NCBI RefSeq assembly: GCF_947581915.1
Contig: NZ_CANPWG010000052.1
Span: forward strand, 1-64,000
Length of the DNA: 64,000 nt
Reading direction: 5' to 3'
From: Candidatus Palauibacter scopulicola
GTDB lineage: Bacteria; Gemmatimonadota; Gemmatimonadetes; Palauibacterales; Palauibacteraceae
Positions 1 through 8,340 of this stretch are shown here, piece by piece (position 1 is the stretch's first letter; every line of letters starts with the position of its first letter). The notes beneath the pieces were generated by a model. It did no database searches. It saw only the letters and a program-made list of their open reading frames with translations, and was not told where the DNA came from. The translations under genes and the position numbers were made by a program.

Positions 1-72
1 AAACGATTGCAAAATATGCAACTTACGAAACTCGCGCGGAATAGCTCTGCTATGCTCCCTCGTCGCTCCTGG
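1..72. other. left-edge intergenic stub
   Basis: This 72-base stretch lies between the window edge and the tsaB stop codon. Its first 50 bases are noticeably more A+T-rich than the surrounding coding DNA. I see no open frame with a credible start and no clear hairpin followed by a T-run. It may hold a promoter or the end of the tsaB transcript. Confidence 0.4.
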
Positions 73-810
73 TCAGGCGGGCGCTCCACCGCTCTCGGCG
101 CTTACGCGGGGTTTTGCCACGGGCTGCCGGCCGGCTCCGCCACGGCGCCCGACCTGGCGTTCGGCTCCGGAACTCCGCACGTACCGTGGCTCCCACGCGT
201 CGATATCCGCGACGCGGCCGGCCGGAAGCCTCTCCGCCAGCCACAGGAGCGCGCCCGCCCGCGGTACGCCGAGAAACGGCGGGAGCACCGTCGCGCCGCG
301 AGCCTCGATCATCGCGCGGTGCCGGATCGCACCTTCCCCGGCAAAGGACCATGACGCGCAGTCTTCCAGCCCCCCGAGCCAGCGGCCGATGTCGCACGCG
401 GCCGGTCCGCGCACCGGGGCCCCCAGGGGGCCGTCGGCGAAGGCGGCGCCGTACACCTCTCCCCGGCGGGCGTCGAACAGCGCGCACACGCGGTCACGTC
501 CCGCGGAGGCGGCGACGGCGCGGAGGCTCGAGTACGCGAAGAGCGGCACCCCCCTCGCGTGACACCAGCCCTTCGCCAGCGAAGCCGCGATCCGCACGCC
601 CGTGAAGGAGCCGGGCCCGGCCCCGACGACCACGCGTCCGATGTCTTCGGCGCCGATCCGCGCGCGAGCGAGCATGCGATCCACCTCGTCGAGCACGGTC
701 TCCGAGTGCGTCGCGCGGACGGCCAGCGCGCACTCGGAAATCAGGTTGTCGGCGCGGCCCAGCGCGACGCCGCCGAGTCCCGTACTCGTCTCCAGCGCCA
801 GACTCAGCAC
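73..810 (-). CDS. tsaB: tRNA threonylcarbamoyladenosine biosynthesis protein TsaB
   Basis: The 245-residue protein is the TsaB partner of TsaD and TsaE. That complex makes the N6-threonylcarbamoyl (t6A) modification of adenosine 37 in tRNAs that read ANN codons, in the cytoplasm. An ASKHA-type N-terminus begins LALETSTG, and the family signature GAGPGSFTGVRI lies near residue 65. The last ~30 residues are a basic, low-complexity tail beyond the usual core. The GTG start is chosen because a GGGGCGGAG ribosome site lies about 8 bases upstream and the gene then overlaps the tsaE stop by 7 bases, which indicates coupled translation. tsaD is not in the window. Confidence 0.93.
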   Translation of the reverse strand: MLSLALETSTGLGGVALGRADNLISECALAVRATHSETVLDEVDRMLARARIGAEDIGRVVVGAGPGSFTGVRIAASLAKGWCHARGVPLFAYSSLRAVAASAGRDRVCALFDARRGEVYGAAFADGPLGAPVRGPAACDIGRWLGGLEDCASWSFAGEGAIRHRAMIEARGATVLPPFLGVPRAGALLWLAERLPAGRVADIDAWEPRYVRSSGAERQVGRRGGAGRQPVAKPRVSAESGGAPA

Positions 811-1325
811 GCGGACGACTCCGCCCCTTCGGCGTACAGGCCCGGATCGGGAACCGGCGGGACGCGGCCCAGCGCGCGCGCCGTCACCCGCCGCAGCGAT
901 CCCCCGGTTCGCCCGGCGGCTTCCGCGGCGTTGTCGGCGGCGCCGCTGAACTCGAATCGAACCTCCCAGCGGTCCCTCGGAAGCTCCTCCCCGGCCCGCT
1001 CCGCCCACTCGACGAAGACCGCCCCCGCGTGGGCCTCGATTTCCTCCCACCCGAGGGCGAGGAGTTCGGATGGATCGCGAAGACGGTACAGATCCGCGTG
1101 CCCGACCGGACCCCGGACGCCGGCATACCAGTGGACGAGCGTGTAGGTCGGGCTCGTCACCGCTTCGTCCACGCCCGCTCCGGCACACGCCGCCTGCGTG
1201 AACCGCGTCTTCCCGGCGCCGAGCGGTCCGGTGAGGGCGACGAAGACCTCCTCGCGATCCGCAACCGCCCCGACCTCCCGCCCCCAGCGCACGAGTCCCG
1301 CCTCGTCCAGCACAGCGCTCCTCAT
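804..1325 (-). CDS. tsaE: tRNA threonylcarbamoyladenosine biosynthesis ATPase TsaE
   Basis: This 173-residue protein is the P-loop ATPase that drives turnover of the TsaB-TsaD complex in t6A synthesis. The Walker A motif GPLGAGKT is at residues 33-40, followed by the family segments [11 protein letters not shown] and [10 protein letters not shown]. The length is slightly above the usual ~155 because of a C-terminal extension rich in Gly, Ala and Pro. The ATG overlaps the uvrB stop (ATGA) and its own stop overlaps the start of tsaB, so uvrB, tsaE and tsaB form one coupled unit. Confidence 0.94.
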   Translation of the reverse strand: MRSAVLDEAGLVRWGREVGAVADREEVFVALTGPLGAGKTRFTQAACAGAGVDEAVTSPTYTLVHWYAGVRGPVGHADLYRLRDPSELLALGWEEIEAHAGAVFVEWAERAGEELPRDRWEVRFEFSGAADNAAEAAGRTGGSLRRVTARALGRVPPVPDPGLYAEGAESSAC

Positions 1326-3358
1326 GCCGGATCCCCCGCCGAGATCGGCAACCCCGGCGGCCGCGTCCCCTTCCCGTCGCCGATCCGGGCGCGGATCTCG
1401 AACAGCTCGTCCCGCAGCCGGGCCGCCGTCTCGAAGTCGAGCGCGGCCGCCGCGGCACGCATGTCCTTCTCGATCGCCTCGGCCAGGGCCTCCGGCGACA
1501 GGTCGCCGTACGAGCCTTCCCGTTCGTGCACGGCGGGCTGCGCCTCCCGCGCATCGGCCACCGCGGTCGAGAATCGGATCTCCCGCACCGACTTCACGAT
1601 CGAGCGCGGCTCGATCCCGTGCTCCCGGTTGTAGTCCGCCTGCACTTCGCGCCGCCGCGCCGTCTCCTCCATCGCGCGCCGCATCGAATCCGTCACCTTG
1701 TCCGCGTACAGAATCGCCTTCCCCGCGAGGTTCCGGGCCGCACGCCCGATCGTCTGCACGAGCGAGCGGTCGGAACGTAGGAAGCCCTCCTTGTCCGCGT
1801 CGAGGATCGCGACCAGGGAGACCTCCGGCAGATCGAGGCCCTCGCGCAGCAGGTTGATCCCGACGAGGACATCGAACGTCCCCAGCCGCAGGTCGCGGAG
1901 GATCTTCACGCGGTCGATCGCCGCGATGTCCGAGTGCATGTACCGCACCCGCACCCCCCGCACCGCGAGGAACTCGGACAGGTCTTCGGCCATCCGCTTC
2001 GTGAGGGTCGTCACGAGCACGCGCTCGCGCCGTTCCGTCCGCCCGCGAATCTCGCCGAGCAGGTCGTCTACCTGCCCGCGCACCGGCCGTACCTCCACTT
2101 CCGGATCCAGCAATCCGGTCGGTCGAATCAACTGTTCGACGACCACGCCCTCGCTCTTCCGCAACTCGTACTCGCCCGGCGTCGCGCTCACGAAGATGGC
2201 GCGCGGCACGAGATCTTCCCATTCCCGGAACGACAGCGGCCGGTTGTCCAGCGCGGACGGGAGCCGGAAACCGAACTCGACCAGCGTCGTCTTTCGACTG
2301 CGGTCCCCCTCGTACATGCCGCCGATCTGCGGGATCGACACGTGGGATTCGTCTACGACCACGACATAGTCATCCGGGAAATAGTCGAGGAGACAGTAGG
2401 GACGGCTGCCGGGCGCCCGGCCGTCCAGGTGTCGGCTGTAGTTCTCGATCCCGGGACAGAACCCCACCTCGGTCAGCATCTCGAGATCGAATCGCGTGCG
2501 CTGCTCCAGGCGCTGCGCTTCGAGGAGCCGGCCATCCTGCCGGAGGTGCATCAGCCGCTCCTCCAGTTCCACGTAGATCGCGTGCCGGGCCTCCTCCAGC
2601 CGGTGGCCGAGCGTCGCGTAGTGCGTGGCAGGAAAGATCGACGTCTCGGGCAGGCGGGTGATCGTCGCGCCCGTCATCGGATCGATCTTCGAGATGCGTT
2701 CGATCGCGTCGCCCCACATCTCGACCCTGACTCCCTGTTCCTCGTATGCGGGCAGGATCTCGATCACATCGCCCCGCACCCTGAACGTGCCTCGCACGAA
2801 ATCGAGATCGTTCCGCGAATACTGGATCTGGACGAGCCCGGAGAGGATCTCGCGGCGGGAGATCTCCTGCCCCTCGCGCAGCGTGAGCATGAGTTCCCGG
2901 TAGCCGACGGGATCGCCGAGTCCGTAGATCGCGGACACGGAGGCGACGACGATCACATCCCGCCGTTCCATGAGGGCGGAGGTGGCGCGGAGCCGCAGCC
3001 GGTCTATGTCCTCATTGATCGACGCATCTTTCTCGATGAAAGTGTCCGTCGCGGGGACATAGGCCTCGGGCTGGTAATAGTCGTAGTAGGAAATGAAGTA
3101 CTCGACGGCATTCCGGGGAAAGAACTGCCGCAGCTCCCCGTACAACTGCGCGGCGAGCGTCTTGTTGTGGCTCATCACCAGCGTCGGGCGATTCACTTCC
3201 GCAATCATCGCCGCCAGCGTCACCGTCTTGCCGCTGCCGGTCACGCCGAGCAGCGTCTGCCACTTGTCGCCGCGGCGGACGCCCTCGGCCAACTCGCGGA
3301 TCGCGGTGGGCTGGTCGCCCATCGGCTCGAATGGAAGCTGGAGATCGAAGCGGGGCAT
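1322..3358 (-). CDS. uvrB: excinuclease ABC subunit UvrB
   Basis: The 678-residue protein is the DNA-damage-verifying helicase-like subunit of nucleotide excision repair. UvrA loads it, and it recruits UvrC. The sequence shows Walker A GVTGSGKT (residues 38-45), the beta-hairpin region [12 protein letters not shown] (near 95), the DESH box with [13 protein letters not shown] (near 340), helicase motifs including QTIGRAARN, and a C-terminal UVR motif. Length matches the family (E. coli 673). The ATG directly abuts a 10-base tandem repeat that replaces a normal ribosome-binding site. rel lies 47 bases upstream and tsaE overlaps downstream. Confidence 0.97.
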   Translation of the reverse strand: MPRFDLQLPFEPMGDQPTAIRELAEGVRRGDKWQTLLGVTGSGKTVTLAAMIAEVNRPTLVMSHNKTLAAQLYGELRQFFPRNAVEYFISYYDYYQPEAYVPATDTFIEKDASINEDIDRLRLRATSALMERRDVIVVASVSAIYGLGDPVGYRELMLTLREGQEISRREILSGLVQIQYSRNDLDFVRGTFRVRGDVIEILPAYEEQGVRVEMWGDAIERISKIDPMTGATITRLPETSIFPATHYATLGHRLEEARHAIYVELEERLMHLRQDGRLLEAQRLEQRTRFDLEMLTEVGFCPGIENYSRHLDGRAPGSRPYCLLDYFPDDYVVVVDESHVSIPQIGGMYEGDRSRKTTLVEFGFRLPSALDNRPLSFREWEDLVPRAIFVSATPGEYELRKSEGVVVEQLIRPTGLLDPEVEVRPVRGQVDDLLGEIRGRTERRERVLVTTLTKRMAEDLSEFLAVRGVRVRYMHSDIAAIDRVKILRDLRLGTFDVLVGINLLREGLDLPEVSLVAILDADKEGFLRSDRSLVQTIGRAARNLAGKAILYADKVTDSMRRAMEETARRREVQADYNREHGIEPRSIVKSVREIRFSTAVADAREAQPAVHEREGSYGDLSPEALAEAIEKDMRAAAAALDFETAARLRDELFEIRARIGDGKGTRPPGLPISAGDPA

Positions 3359-3360
3359 GG

Positions 3361-3400
3361 TCTCGAATCGTCTCGAATCGTCTCGAATCGTCTCGAATCG
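3361..3400 (-). repeat. four perfect 10-bp tandem repeats in the uvrB leader
   Basis: Four exact head-to-tail copies of CGATTCGAGA (read in the direction of uvrB) fill 40 of the 47 bases between the rel stop and the uvrB ATG. Each copy carries a weak purine stretch (GAGA), and no better Shine-Dalgarno is visible. The repeat therefore probably sets, or interferes with, uvrB translation initiation. Confidence 0.9.
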
Positions 3401-3405
3401 GCGCG

Positions 3406-5550
3406 TCACTCGATGGTGAGGCCGCTCTCCCCGAAGGATTCCTTCCGTTCGACGGAGATCACGCCCTTCACGCCCTGAACCTGGCGCATGACTTTCTGCA
3501 GGTGCGTCAGGTTCTCGACTTCCACGACGAACTGCCCGCGCATCCCTCCCTCGACCCCCTTGATGTCGGCCGACTGAATGTTCGTGCCCGTGTCGCTGAC
3601 CGCGCGCGCGATGTCCGCGAACAGGCCGTGTCGATCCGTCCCCTCCATGACGATGCGGACGAGGAACCGGCGCTCGCCGTGCGCCTGCCACTCGATTTCC
3701 ACCCGCCGCTCGGGAGCGTTGGACAGATTGAGGACGTTCGGACAATCCTGCCTGTGGATGGAAACGCCGCGGCCGCGGGTGATATAGCCGATGACCCTGT
3801 CGCCGGGGACCGGCTGGCAACACTGGGAGTACCGGACCATCAGGTTCTCCATCCCCTGGATCCGAATCCCCTGCCCTCCTCCGCCCCAGACCTTGTCCAC
3901 GAGCTTGTGAAGCGGACTCGGAGTCTTCTGGGGCACTTCGGGGATGACCTCCGGGAGGATGGCGCGCATCACGCGCGTGAGTCCCACATCCCCGCGGCCG
4001 GTGGCCGCATGGAGCGCCTCGGGCCCATCGTACCCTAGGGTCTCGCATGCAGATCTGAGGGCCGCCTCGTCCACCTTCCCGCGACGGCGGCGTCTCCACT
4101 CCCGCTGAATGATGTCCTTCCCCAGTTGGACGGCGGACTCCTGCTCCTCATCGCGGATCCATTGCCGGATCTCGTGGCGGGCCTTGCTGCTCCTTACGAA
4201 GCCCAGCCAATCCCGGCTCGGCGTCTGCGAATCGGAGGTGAGGATGTGCACGGTGTCCCCGTTCCGAAGCGGACGGCTGAGCGGGGCGATCCGTTCGTTC
4301 ACCTTCGCGCCCTTGCAGCGAAGCCCGACCTCGGTGTGAACGGCGAAGGCGAAATCGATGGGCGTGGCCCCCTTCGGCAACTGCTTGACGTCGCCCGCCG
4401 GGGTGAAGACGAAGATCTCATCCTGGAACAGGTCGATGCGGAGGAACTCCATGAACTCCTCCGGCTCGCGCGTCTCCTGCTGCCACTCGAGGACCTGCCG
4501 GAACCACGCGAGTTCGTCGTCAACCTCGTCTCCGGACCGGCCCTCCTTGTAGCGCCAGTGCGCGGCGATCCCGTACTCCGCGGTGCGGTGCATCTCGTGC
4601 GTGCGGATCTGGATTTCGTACAGCGCGCCACCGGGGCCGAAGATCGTCGTGTGCAGACTCTGGTACATGTTCGACTTCGGCGTGGCGATGAAGTCGTGGA
4701 AGCGCTCCGTGAGCGGGGTCCACTTGTTGTGCACGATGCCGAGCGCGTGGTAGCAGTCGCGCACGGAATCCACGATGAGCCGCACCGCCAGCGTGTCGTA
4801 GACCTCTTCGTACGGCTTGTCGCGCTTGACCATCTTGCCGTAGATCGACCAGAGGTGCTTGGGGCGCCCCGTGACTTCGCAGACGATTCCGGCGGCGTCC
4901 AGTTCGGCCCGGAGCGGCTCCTCCATCCGTCGGATCAGTTCCTCGCGTTCGTCCCGCGTGGCGTTGACCTCCTTCACGAGCTTCCGGTACCCCTCGGGCT
5001 CGAGAAACTTGAAGGCGAGATCCTCGAGTTCCCATTTCAGGCGTGCGACGCCGAGACGGTGGGCGAGCGGCGCGTAGATCTCGCGGGTTTCGAGCGCGAT
5101 CCGCTGCCGCGCGCCCGCCGGCATGTGCTCCAGCGTCCGCATGTTGTGGAGACGGTCGGCGAGCTTGACCATGATCACGCGCGCGTCGCGGGCCATGGAG
5201 AGGAGGAGCTTGCGGTAGGTCTCGACCTGACGCTCCGCCATGGAGCCGAACGCGAACAGCGAGATCTTCGTGAGGCCGTCCACGATGAGGGCGATTTCCT
5301 CGCCGAACTCCGTCCGGATCTCGTCCACGGTCGTGTCCGTGTCCTCCACCACATCGTGGAGGAGCGACGCGGCGATGCTCACGGTGTCGAGCCGGATCTC
5401 GATGAGGATCTTGGCGACCTCAACGCAGTGGCGGATGTAGTCCTCGCCCGAGCGGCGCTTCTGGCCCTCGTGTTTCTCCAGGCTGTATTGGAACGCGAGG
5501 GCGAGCAGGTCGAGGTCGAGGCGGGCCTCGTAGCCCTCGATCGCCTTCAT
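3406..5550 (-). CDS. rel: bifunctional (p)ppGpp synthetase/hydrolase (RelA/SpoT family)
   Basis: The 714-residue cytoplasmic enzyme makes and degrades (p)ppGpp for the stringent response. From N to C it has an HD hydrolase domain (H41, H65-D66, [10 protein letters not shown] near 131), a synthetase domain ([10 protein letters not shown] near 283, MYQSLHTT near 295), a TGS domain (~381-440), a helical region and a C-terminal ACT domain (~640-714). An intact HD box predicts hydrolase activity. The usual RxKD segment reads RFHD here. I start at the ATG preceded by GGGGA; an in-frame start at 5682 would add 44 residues. The gene is upstream of uvrB. Confidence 0.93.
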   Translation of the reverse strand: MKAIEGYEARLDLDLLALAFQYSLEKHEGQKRRSGEDYIRHCVEVAKILIEIRLDTVSIAASLLHDVVEDTDTTVDEIRTEFGEEIALIVDGLTKISLFAFGSMAERQVETYRKLLLSMARDARVIMVKLADRLHNMRTLEHMPAGARQRIALETREIYAPLAHRLGVARLKWELEDLAFKFLEPEGYRKLVKEVNATRDEREELIRRMEEPLRAELDAAGIVCEVTGRPKHLWSIYGKMVKRDKPYEEVYDTLAVRLIVDSVRDCYHALGIVHNKWTPLTERFHDFIATPKSNMYQSLHTTIFGPGGALYEIQIRTHEMHRTAEYGIAAHWRYKEGRSGDEVDDELAWFRQVLEWQQETREPEEFMEFLRIDLFQDEIFVFTPAGDVKQLPKGATPIDFAFAVHTEVGLRCKGAKVNERIAPLSRPLRNGDTVHILTSDSQTPSRDWLGFVRSSKARHEIRQWIRDEEQESAVQLGKDIIQREWRRRRRGKVDEAALRSACETLGYDGPEALHAATGRGDVGLTRVMRAILPEVIPEVPQKTPSPLHKLVDKVWGGGGQGIRIQGMENLMVRYSQCCQPVPGDRVIGYITRGRGVSIHRQDCPNVLNLSNAPERRVEIEWQAHGERRFLVRIVMEGTDRHGLFADIARAVSDTGTNIQSADIKGVEGGMRGQFVVEVENLTHLQKVMRQVQGVKGVISVERKESFGESGLTIE

Positions 5551-5663
5551 GAAGTCCCCGGGCAGCAGCGAGCGCGGGCCCGCTCCCGGCGCGGCCCGGC
5601 CGACTTCCCGCTTGAGGCTGCTCTCCACGCTTCGCGCTCCGTCCCCGAGACGTGACCGCCCTG

Positions 5664-5677
5664 GTGTGGCGCCACAC
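5664..5677. promoter_or_regulatory. 14-bp perfect palindrome upstream of rel
   Basis: The sequence GTGTGGCGCCACAC is a perfect 14-base dyad about 115 bases upstream of the preferred rel start, in the 236-base gap between rel and radC. It could be an operator for a dimeric regulator. No recognisable -10/-35 pair could be assigned near it, so the role is a guess. Confidence 0.25.
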
Positions 5678-5774
5678 TGCACCCGCAGCCGCCATCCAAC
5701 GGCGCGGGCAACCTGTAAAGGTAGCGGTAGCGCGCGCGTTCGGCGCGGGCCGGGCCGGGAACGCGGCGTGATGT

Positions 5775-5796
5775 CTCAGCAGACGCTCAGCAGACG
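5775..5796 (-). repeat. 11-bp tandem duplication across the radC stop codon
   Basis: The 11-mer ctcagcagacg (plus strand) occurs twice, back to back. The second copy contains the last codons and the TGA stop of radC; the first is just downstream and gives a second TGA in the same reading. The pair is flanked by 9-base inverted arms, acgcggcgt at 5761-5769 and acgccgcgt at 5794-5802. This makes a possible hairpin at the gene end, though no T-run follows. Confidence 0.7.
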
Positions 5797-6494
5797 CCGC
5801 GTTCGCGAAGGCTCACGTAGGCCCGGTCGCCGAGGATGATGTGGTCGCGGACGGGGATGCCGAGGAGTCGGCCGCTCTCGACGAGTTGGCAGGTCACCGC
5901 GATGTCCTCGGGAGACGGCTCGGGTTCGCCGCTCGGATGGTTGTGGGCGAGGATGACGGAGGCCGCGGCCGTGGCGATCGCCGGTGCGAACACTTCCCGG
6001 GGGTGCACGAGCGAGCTGTTCAGGAGCCCTACCGTGAGGCGCCGTTCGAGCAGCACCTGGCTCTGGGTATCCAGGTAGATGACCCAGAATTCCTCCTGTC
6101 GGCGGTCCCGCAGCAGGGGGCCGAGGCGTCCGAACACGTCGGCCGGGCTGCGAATGCGCGCGCTGGCCCGGGCGGGTTCGGCCGCCTGTCGCCGCCCGAG
6201 CGCGAGCGCCGCGGATACGGCGGCCGAGCGCGCCGGGCCGACGCCCCCGGTCCGCTCGAGTTCTGCCGGCTCCGCCCGCCCCATCTCGCGCAGCGAGCCG
6301 CCGAAGTCGGCCAGCAGACGGCCGGCGACGTCGACGGCCGAACGCCCCGTCGCGCCCGCTCCGAGCACGACGGCGAGCAGTTCCGTCGTCGAGAGCGCGT
6401 CGGGGCTGAAGCGGCGGAGCCGCTCGCGCGGACGTTCGCTCGCCGGGAGTTCGAGAATCTTCGGAGCCATGCCATCATGTATCCCCGCGGCCAT
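5787..6494 (-). CDS. radC: RadC-family JAMM/MPN+ protein
   Basis: The 235-residue protein has an N-terminal helix-hairpin-helix-like part (LASERPRERL-type opening, GGVGPARSAAV) and a C-terminal JAMM metalloprotease-like domain. The metal motif HNHPSGEPEPSPED fits H-x-H-x7-S-x2-D. The family is widespread, and its original link to DNA repair is not well supported, so no reaction is assigned. The ATG at 6494 is chosen because GAGAGG lies about 7 bases upstream; a second in-frame ATG at 6470 is possible. It is the first gene of the minus-strand set at the left end. Confidence 0.88.
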   Translation of the reverse strand: MAAGIHDGMAPKILELPASERPRERLRRFSPDALSTTELLAVVLGAGATGRSAVDVAGRLLADFGGSLREMGRAEPAELERTGGVGPARSAAVSAALALGRRQAAEPARASARIRSPADVFGRLGPLLRDRRQEEFWVIYLDTQSQVLLERRLTVGLLNSSLVHPREVFAPAIATAAASVILAHNHPSGEPEPSPEDIAVTCQLVESGRLLGIPVRDHIILGDRAYVSLRERGVC

Positions 6495-6680
6495 GAATGC
6501 CCTCTCAACTCGGGGGTAGCGGGAGATATATCGTCCCGGCACCGGTGGCAGGCCCCGATCCGATCGCGCATGTTGCGGGCACCCTGGCAGCCGTGAACGA
6601 ACATCCGAGCCGGGGCGGGAATCGCGCGTTGGACCGCGCGAACGCCCGAACCCCTGTCTCAACACTGTCAGGAGGACCAC
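6495..6680. promoter_or_regulatory. divergent intergenic region between radC and the exported-protein pair
   Basis: These 186 bases separate two divergently transcribed genes, so they must carry both promoters. On the radC side a short A+T island (gatatatc, about 6528-6535) is a possible -10 element. No convincing -35 could be placed, and nothing better is seen on the plus strand apart from the strong AGGAGG site before 6681. Confidence 0.35.
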
Positions 6681-7514
6681 ATGCATTCACGATGGCGCAG
6701 CTTCGCCGCCGCCACGACGCTCACCCTCGCCGCCGTCCTCACCTCGTGCGGCCCGTCCCCCGCCATCCGGACCATCCCGCTCGAGGCGCCGCTCCTGCTG
6801 CGGATGGCGCCGCCCGAGGGACAGGTATCGCGCTACGCCTACTCCATGGAAACGAGCGTGGAGAGTCCGATGATGCCCTCGACCGGCGGCCCGCTCGTCA
6901 CCATGGCCTGGCAACAGGTTCAGACGGTCCTGAGCGCGGACGACGACGTTGTTCGGGTCCGCGGGGCGGTCGATTCGGCCAGCACCACGATGGGGCTGCC
7001 GATGCCGGGGATGGACGACATGCTGCCCGATCTCTCCGGCGTGTCCTTCACCGTGGACATGGACCCGCGCGGCGGCGTCCTGCAGGTCGTGGAGAGCGAA
7101 GGAGTCCCGGAAGGTGCCGGGGTGAGCGTCGAGAGCATGTTGCAGGGAGCCGGCCATTCCGTGCTGCCCGAAGCGGAGGTCAGCCCGGGGGATTCCTGGA
7201 TGGTCGAGACGCCGATCGAGATGCCGATGGGGACCGGCGGAACGATGTCGCTGGACATGGAATTCACCTACACGTTCGTGAGTCTCGCCGATGGCCTCGC
7301 CACCCTCTCGTTCGAGGGGCCGATGGACATGGACATGGACATGCAGGGCATGGCGATGAGCGGCTCCGGGACCCTGTCCGGAACGCTGGTCGTCGACCTG
7401 GTCGAGGGCCGGTATGTCAGCCAGACGAGCCGTCAGAACATGGAAATGGGCGTGGCCGGGACATCGATGACCGTGAATACGACAACCACCCTCGAACTGA
7501 TGCCGGACCGCTGA
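6681..7514 (+). CDS. predicted exported lipoprotein of unknown function (paralogue A)
   Basis: The 277-residue protein starts with a lipoprotein signal whose lipobox is LTSC (Cys23). Export and lipid anchoring are therefore likely. The rest is a beta-rich, Met-, Gly- and Asp-rich domain with the phrases EGQVSRY, EAEVSPGDSW and a closing TTTTLELMP. The same phrases recur in the next gene, so the two are tandem paralogues. A run of Met-Asp repeats (DMDMDMQGM) lies near residue 215. The ATG has an ideal AGGAGG 6 bases upstream. I do not recognise a function; it resembles uncharacterised exported proteins known only as domains of unknown function. Confidence 0.8.
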   Translation: MHSRWRSFAAATTLTLAAVLTSCGPSPAIRTIPLEAPLLLRMAPPEGQVSRYAYSMETSVESPMMPSTGGPLVTMAWQQVQTVLSADDDVVRVRGAVDSASTTMGLPMPGMDDMLPDLSGVSFTVDMDPRGGVLQVVESEGVPEGAGVSVESMLQGAGHSVLPEAEVSPGDSWMVETPIEMPMGTGGTMSLDMEFTYTFVSLADGLATLSFEGPMDMDMDMQGMAMSGSGTLSGTLVVDLVEGRYVSQTSRQNMEMGVAGTSMTVNTTTTLELMPDR

Positions 7515-7567
7515 CGCGGACCCGGCCACCGGAAGTCCCGAACCCCCGAACCTCAATGGAGGACCAA

Positions 7568-8338
7568 GTGAACCAAAGGAGAATCAGCGCCTTGATGCGG
7601 ACTGCGGCCGTGGCGGCCCTCGCGGTGGCGTATGCGACCCCTCTCGACGGGCAGACGACCACGCTCCGCGTGATGCCGGCCGAAGGACAGGTTTCGCGGT
7701 ATCTCATCGGCTCCGAGACGTCGATGGCGGGGACGACCATGTCGACGTCAAAGCGCTACCAGACCGAGACGGTGGTCAGCGCGGCCGGTGACGTCGTTGA
7801 GATCCGCACGGTCGTCGACTCCACCACCATGACGGAGGCCATGCCCGGAGCGGGCGGACCCGATCTGTCGGGCATGAGCTTCACGTTCGCAATGGACCCG
7901 CGCGCGCGCCCCACCGGGTTGACCGACGCCGGGACGCTCACGCCGGACGCGGAAGCCGCCGTCTCCGCGACGCTGGCGACCAGCTTCTTCGAGCTACCCG
8001 AAGGCGAAGTGAGTCCGGGCGACTCCTGGTCGGGACAGACGTCCGCCGATATCCCGGCCGGCATGGGCGCCACGATGACGATGGAAACGGACATCGCCTA
8101 CACGCTCGTGGGTGTCGACGGGGATCTTGCGGAGATATCGCTCGAAGGGACCGTCACGATGTCGGCCAACACCGGCGGGATGTCGATTGAGGGCTCCGGC
8201 ACCGTCACCGGAACCGCCATCTTCGACACGGGCAGCAGCCGCCTCCGGGGCCACGACAGCGTGATTAACCTGAACTTGACGATGGGCGGGATGCCGGCGT
8301 CGATGACGACGAGCACGACGCTGGAACTGATTCCGTAG
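7568..8338 (+). CDS. predicted exported protein of unknown function (paralogue B)
   Basis: The 256-residue protein has a classical signal peptide (residues ~1-25, ending near PLDGQ) and no lipobox Cys, unlike its upstream paralogue. The shared signatures are EGQVSRYLIGS, EGEVSPGDSW and the C-terminal STTLELIP. The GTG start is chosen over an ATG 12 bases upstream because GGAGGACCAA precedes it exactly as AGGAGGACCAC precedes paralogue A. Genes A and B are 53 bases apart and probably co-transcribed. The stop lies only 2 bases from the stop of the convergent CocE gene. Function unknown. Confidence 0.78.
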   Translation: MNQRRISALMRTAAVAALAVAYATPLDGQTTTLRVMPAEGQVSRYLIGSETSMAGTTMSTSKRYQTETVVSAAGDVVEIRTVVDSTTMTEAMPGAGGPDLSGMSFTFAMDPRARPTGLTDAGTLTPDAEAAVSATLATSFFELPEGEVSPGDSWSGQTSADIPAGMGATMTMETDIAYTLVGVDGDLAEISLEGTVTMSANTGGMSIEGSGTVTGTAIFDTGSSRLRGHDSVINLNLTMGGMPASMTTSTTLELIP

Positions 8339-8340
8339 GA

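Noticed and set aside
3361-3400. Possible CRISPR array
   Set aside because: The units are 10 bases with no spacers between them and there are no cas genes; it is a simple tandem repeat.
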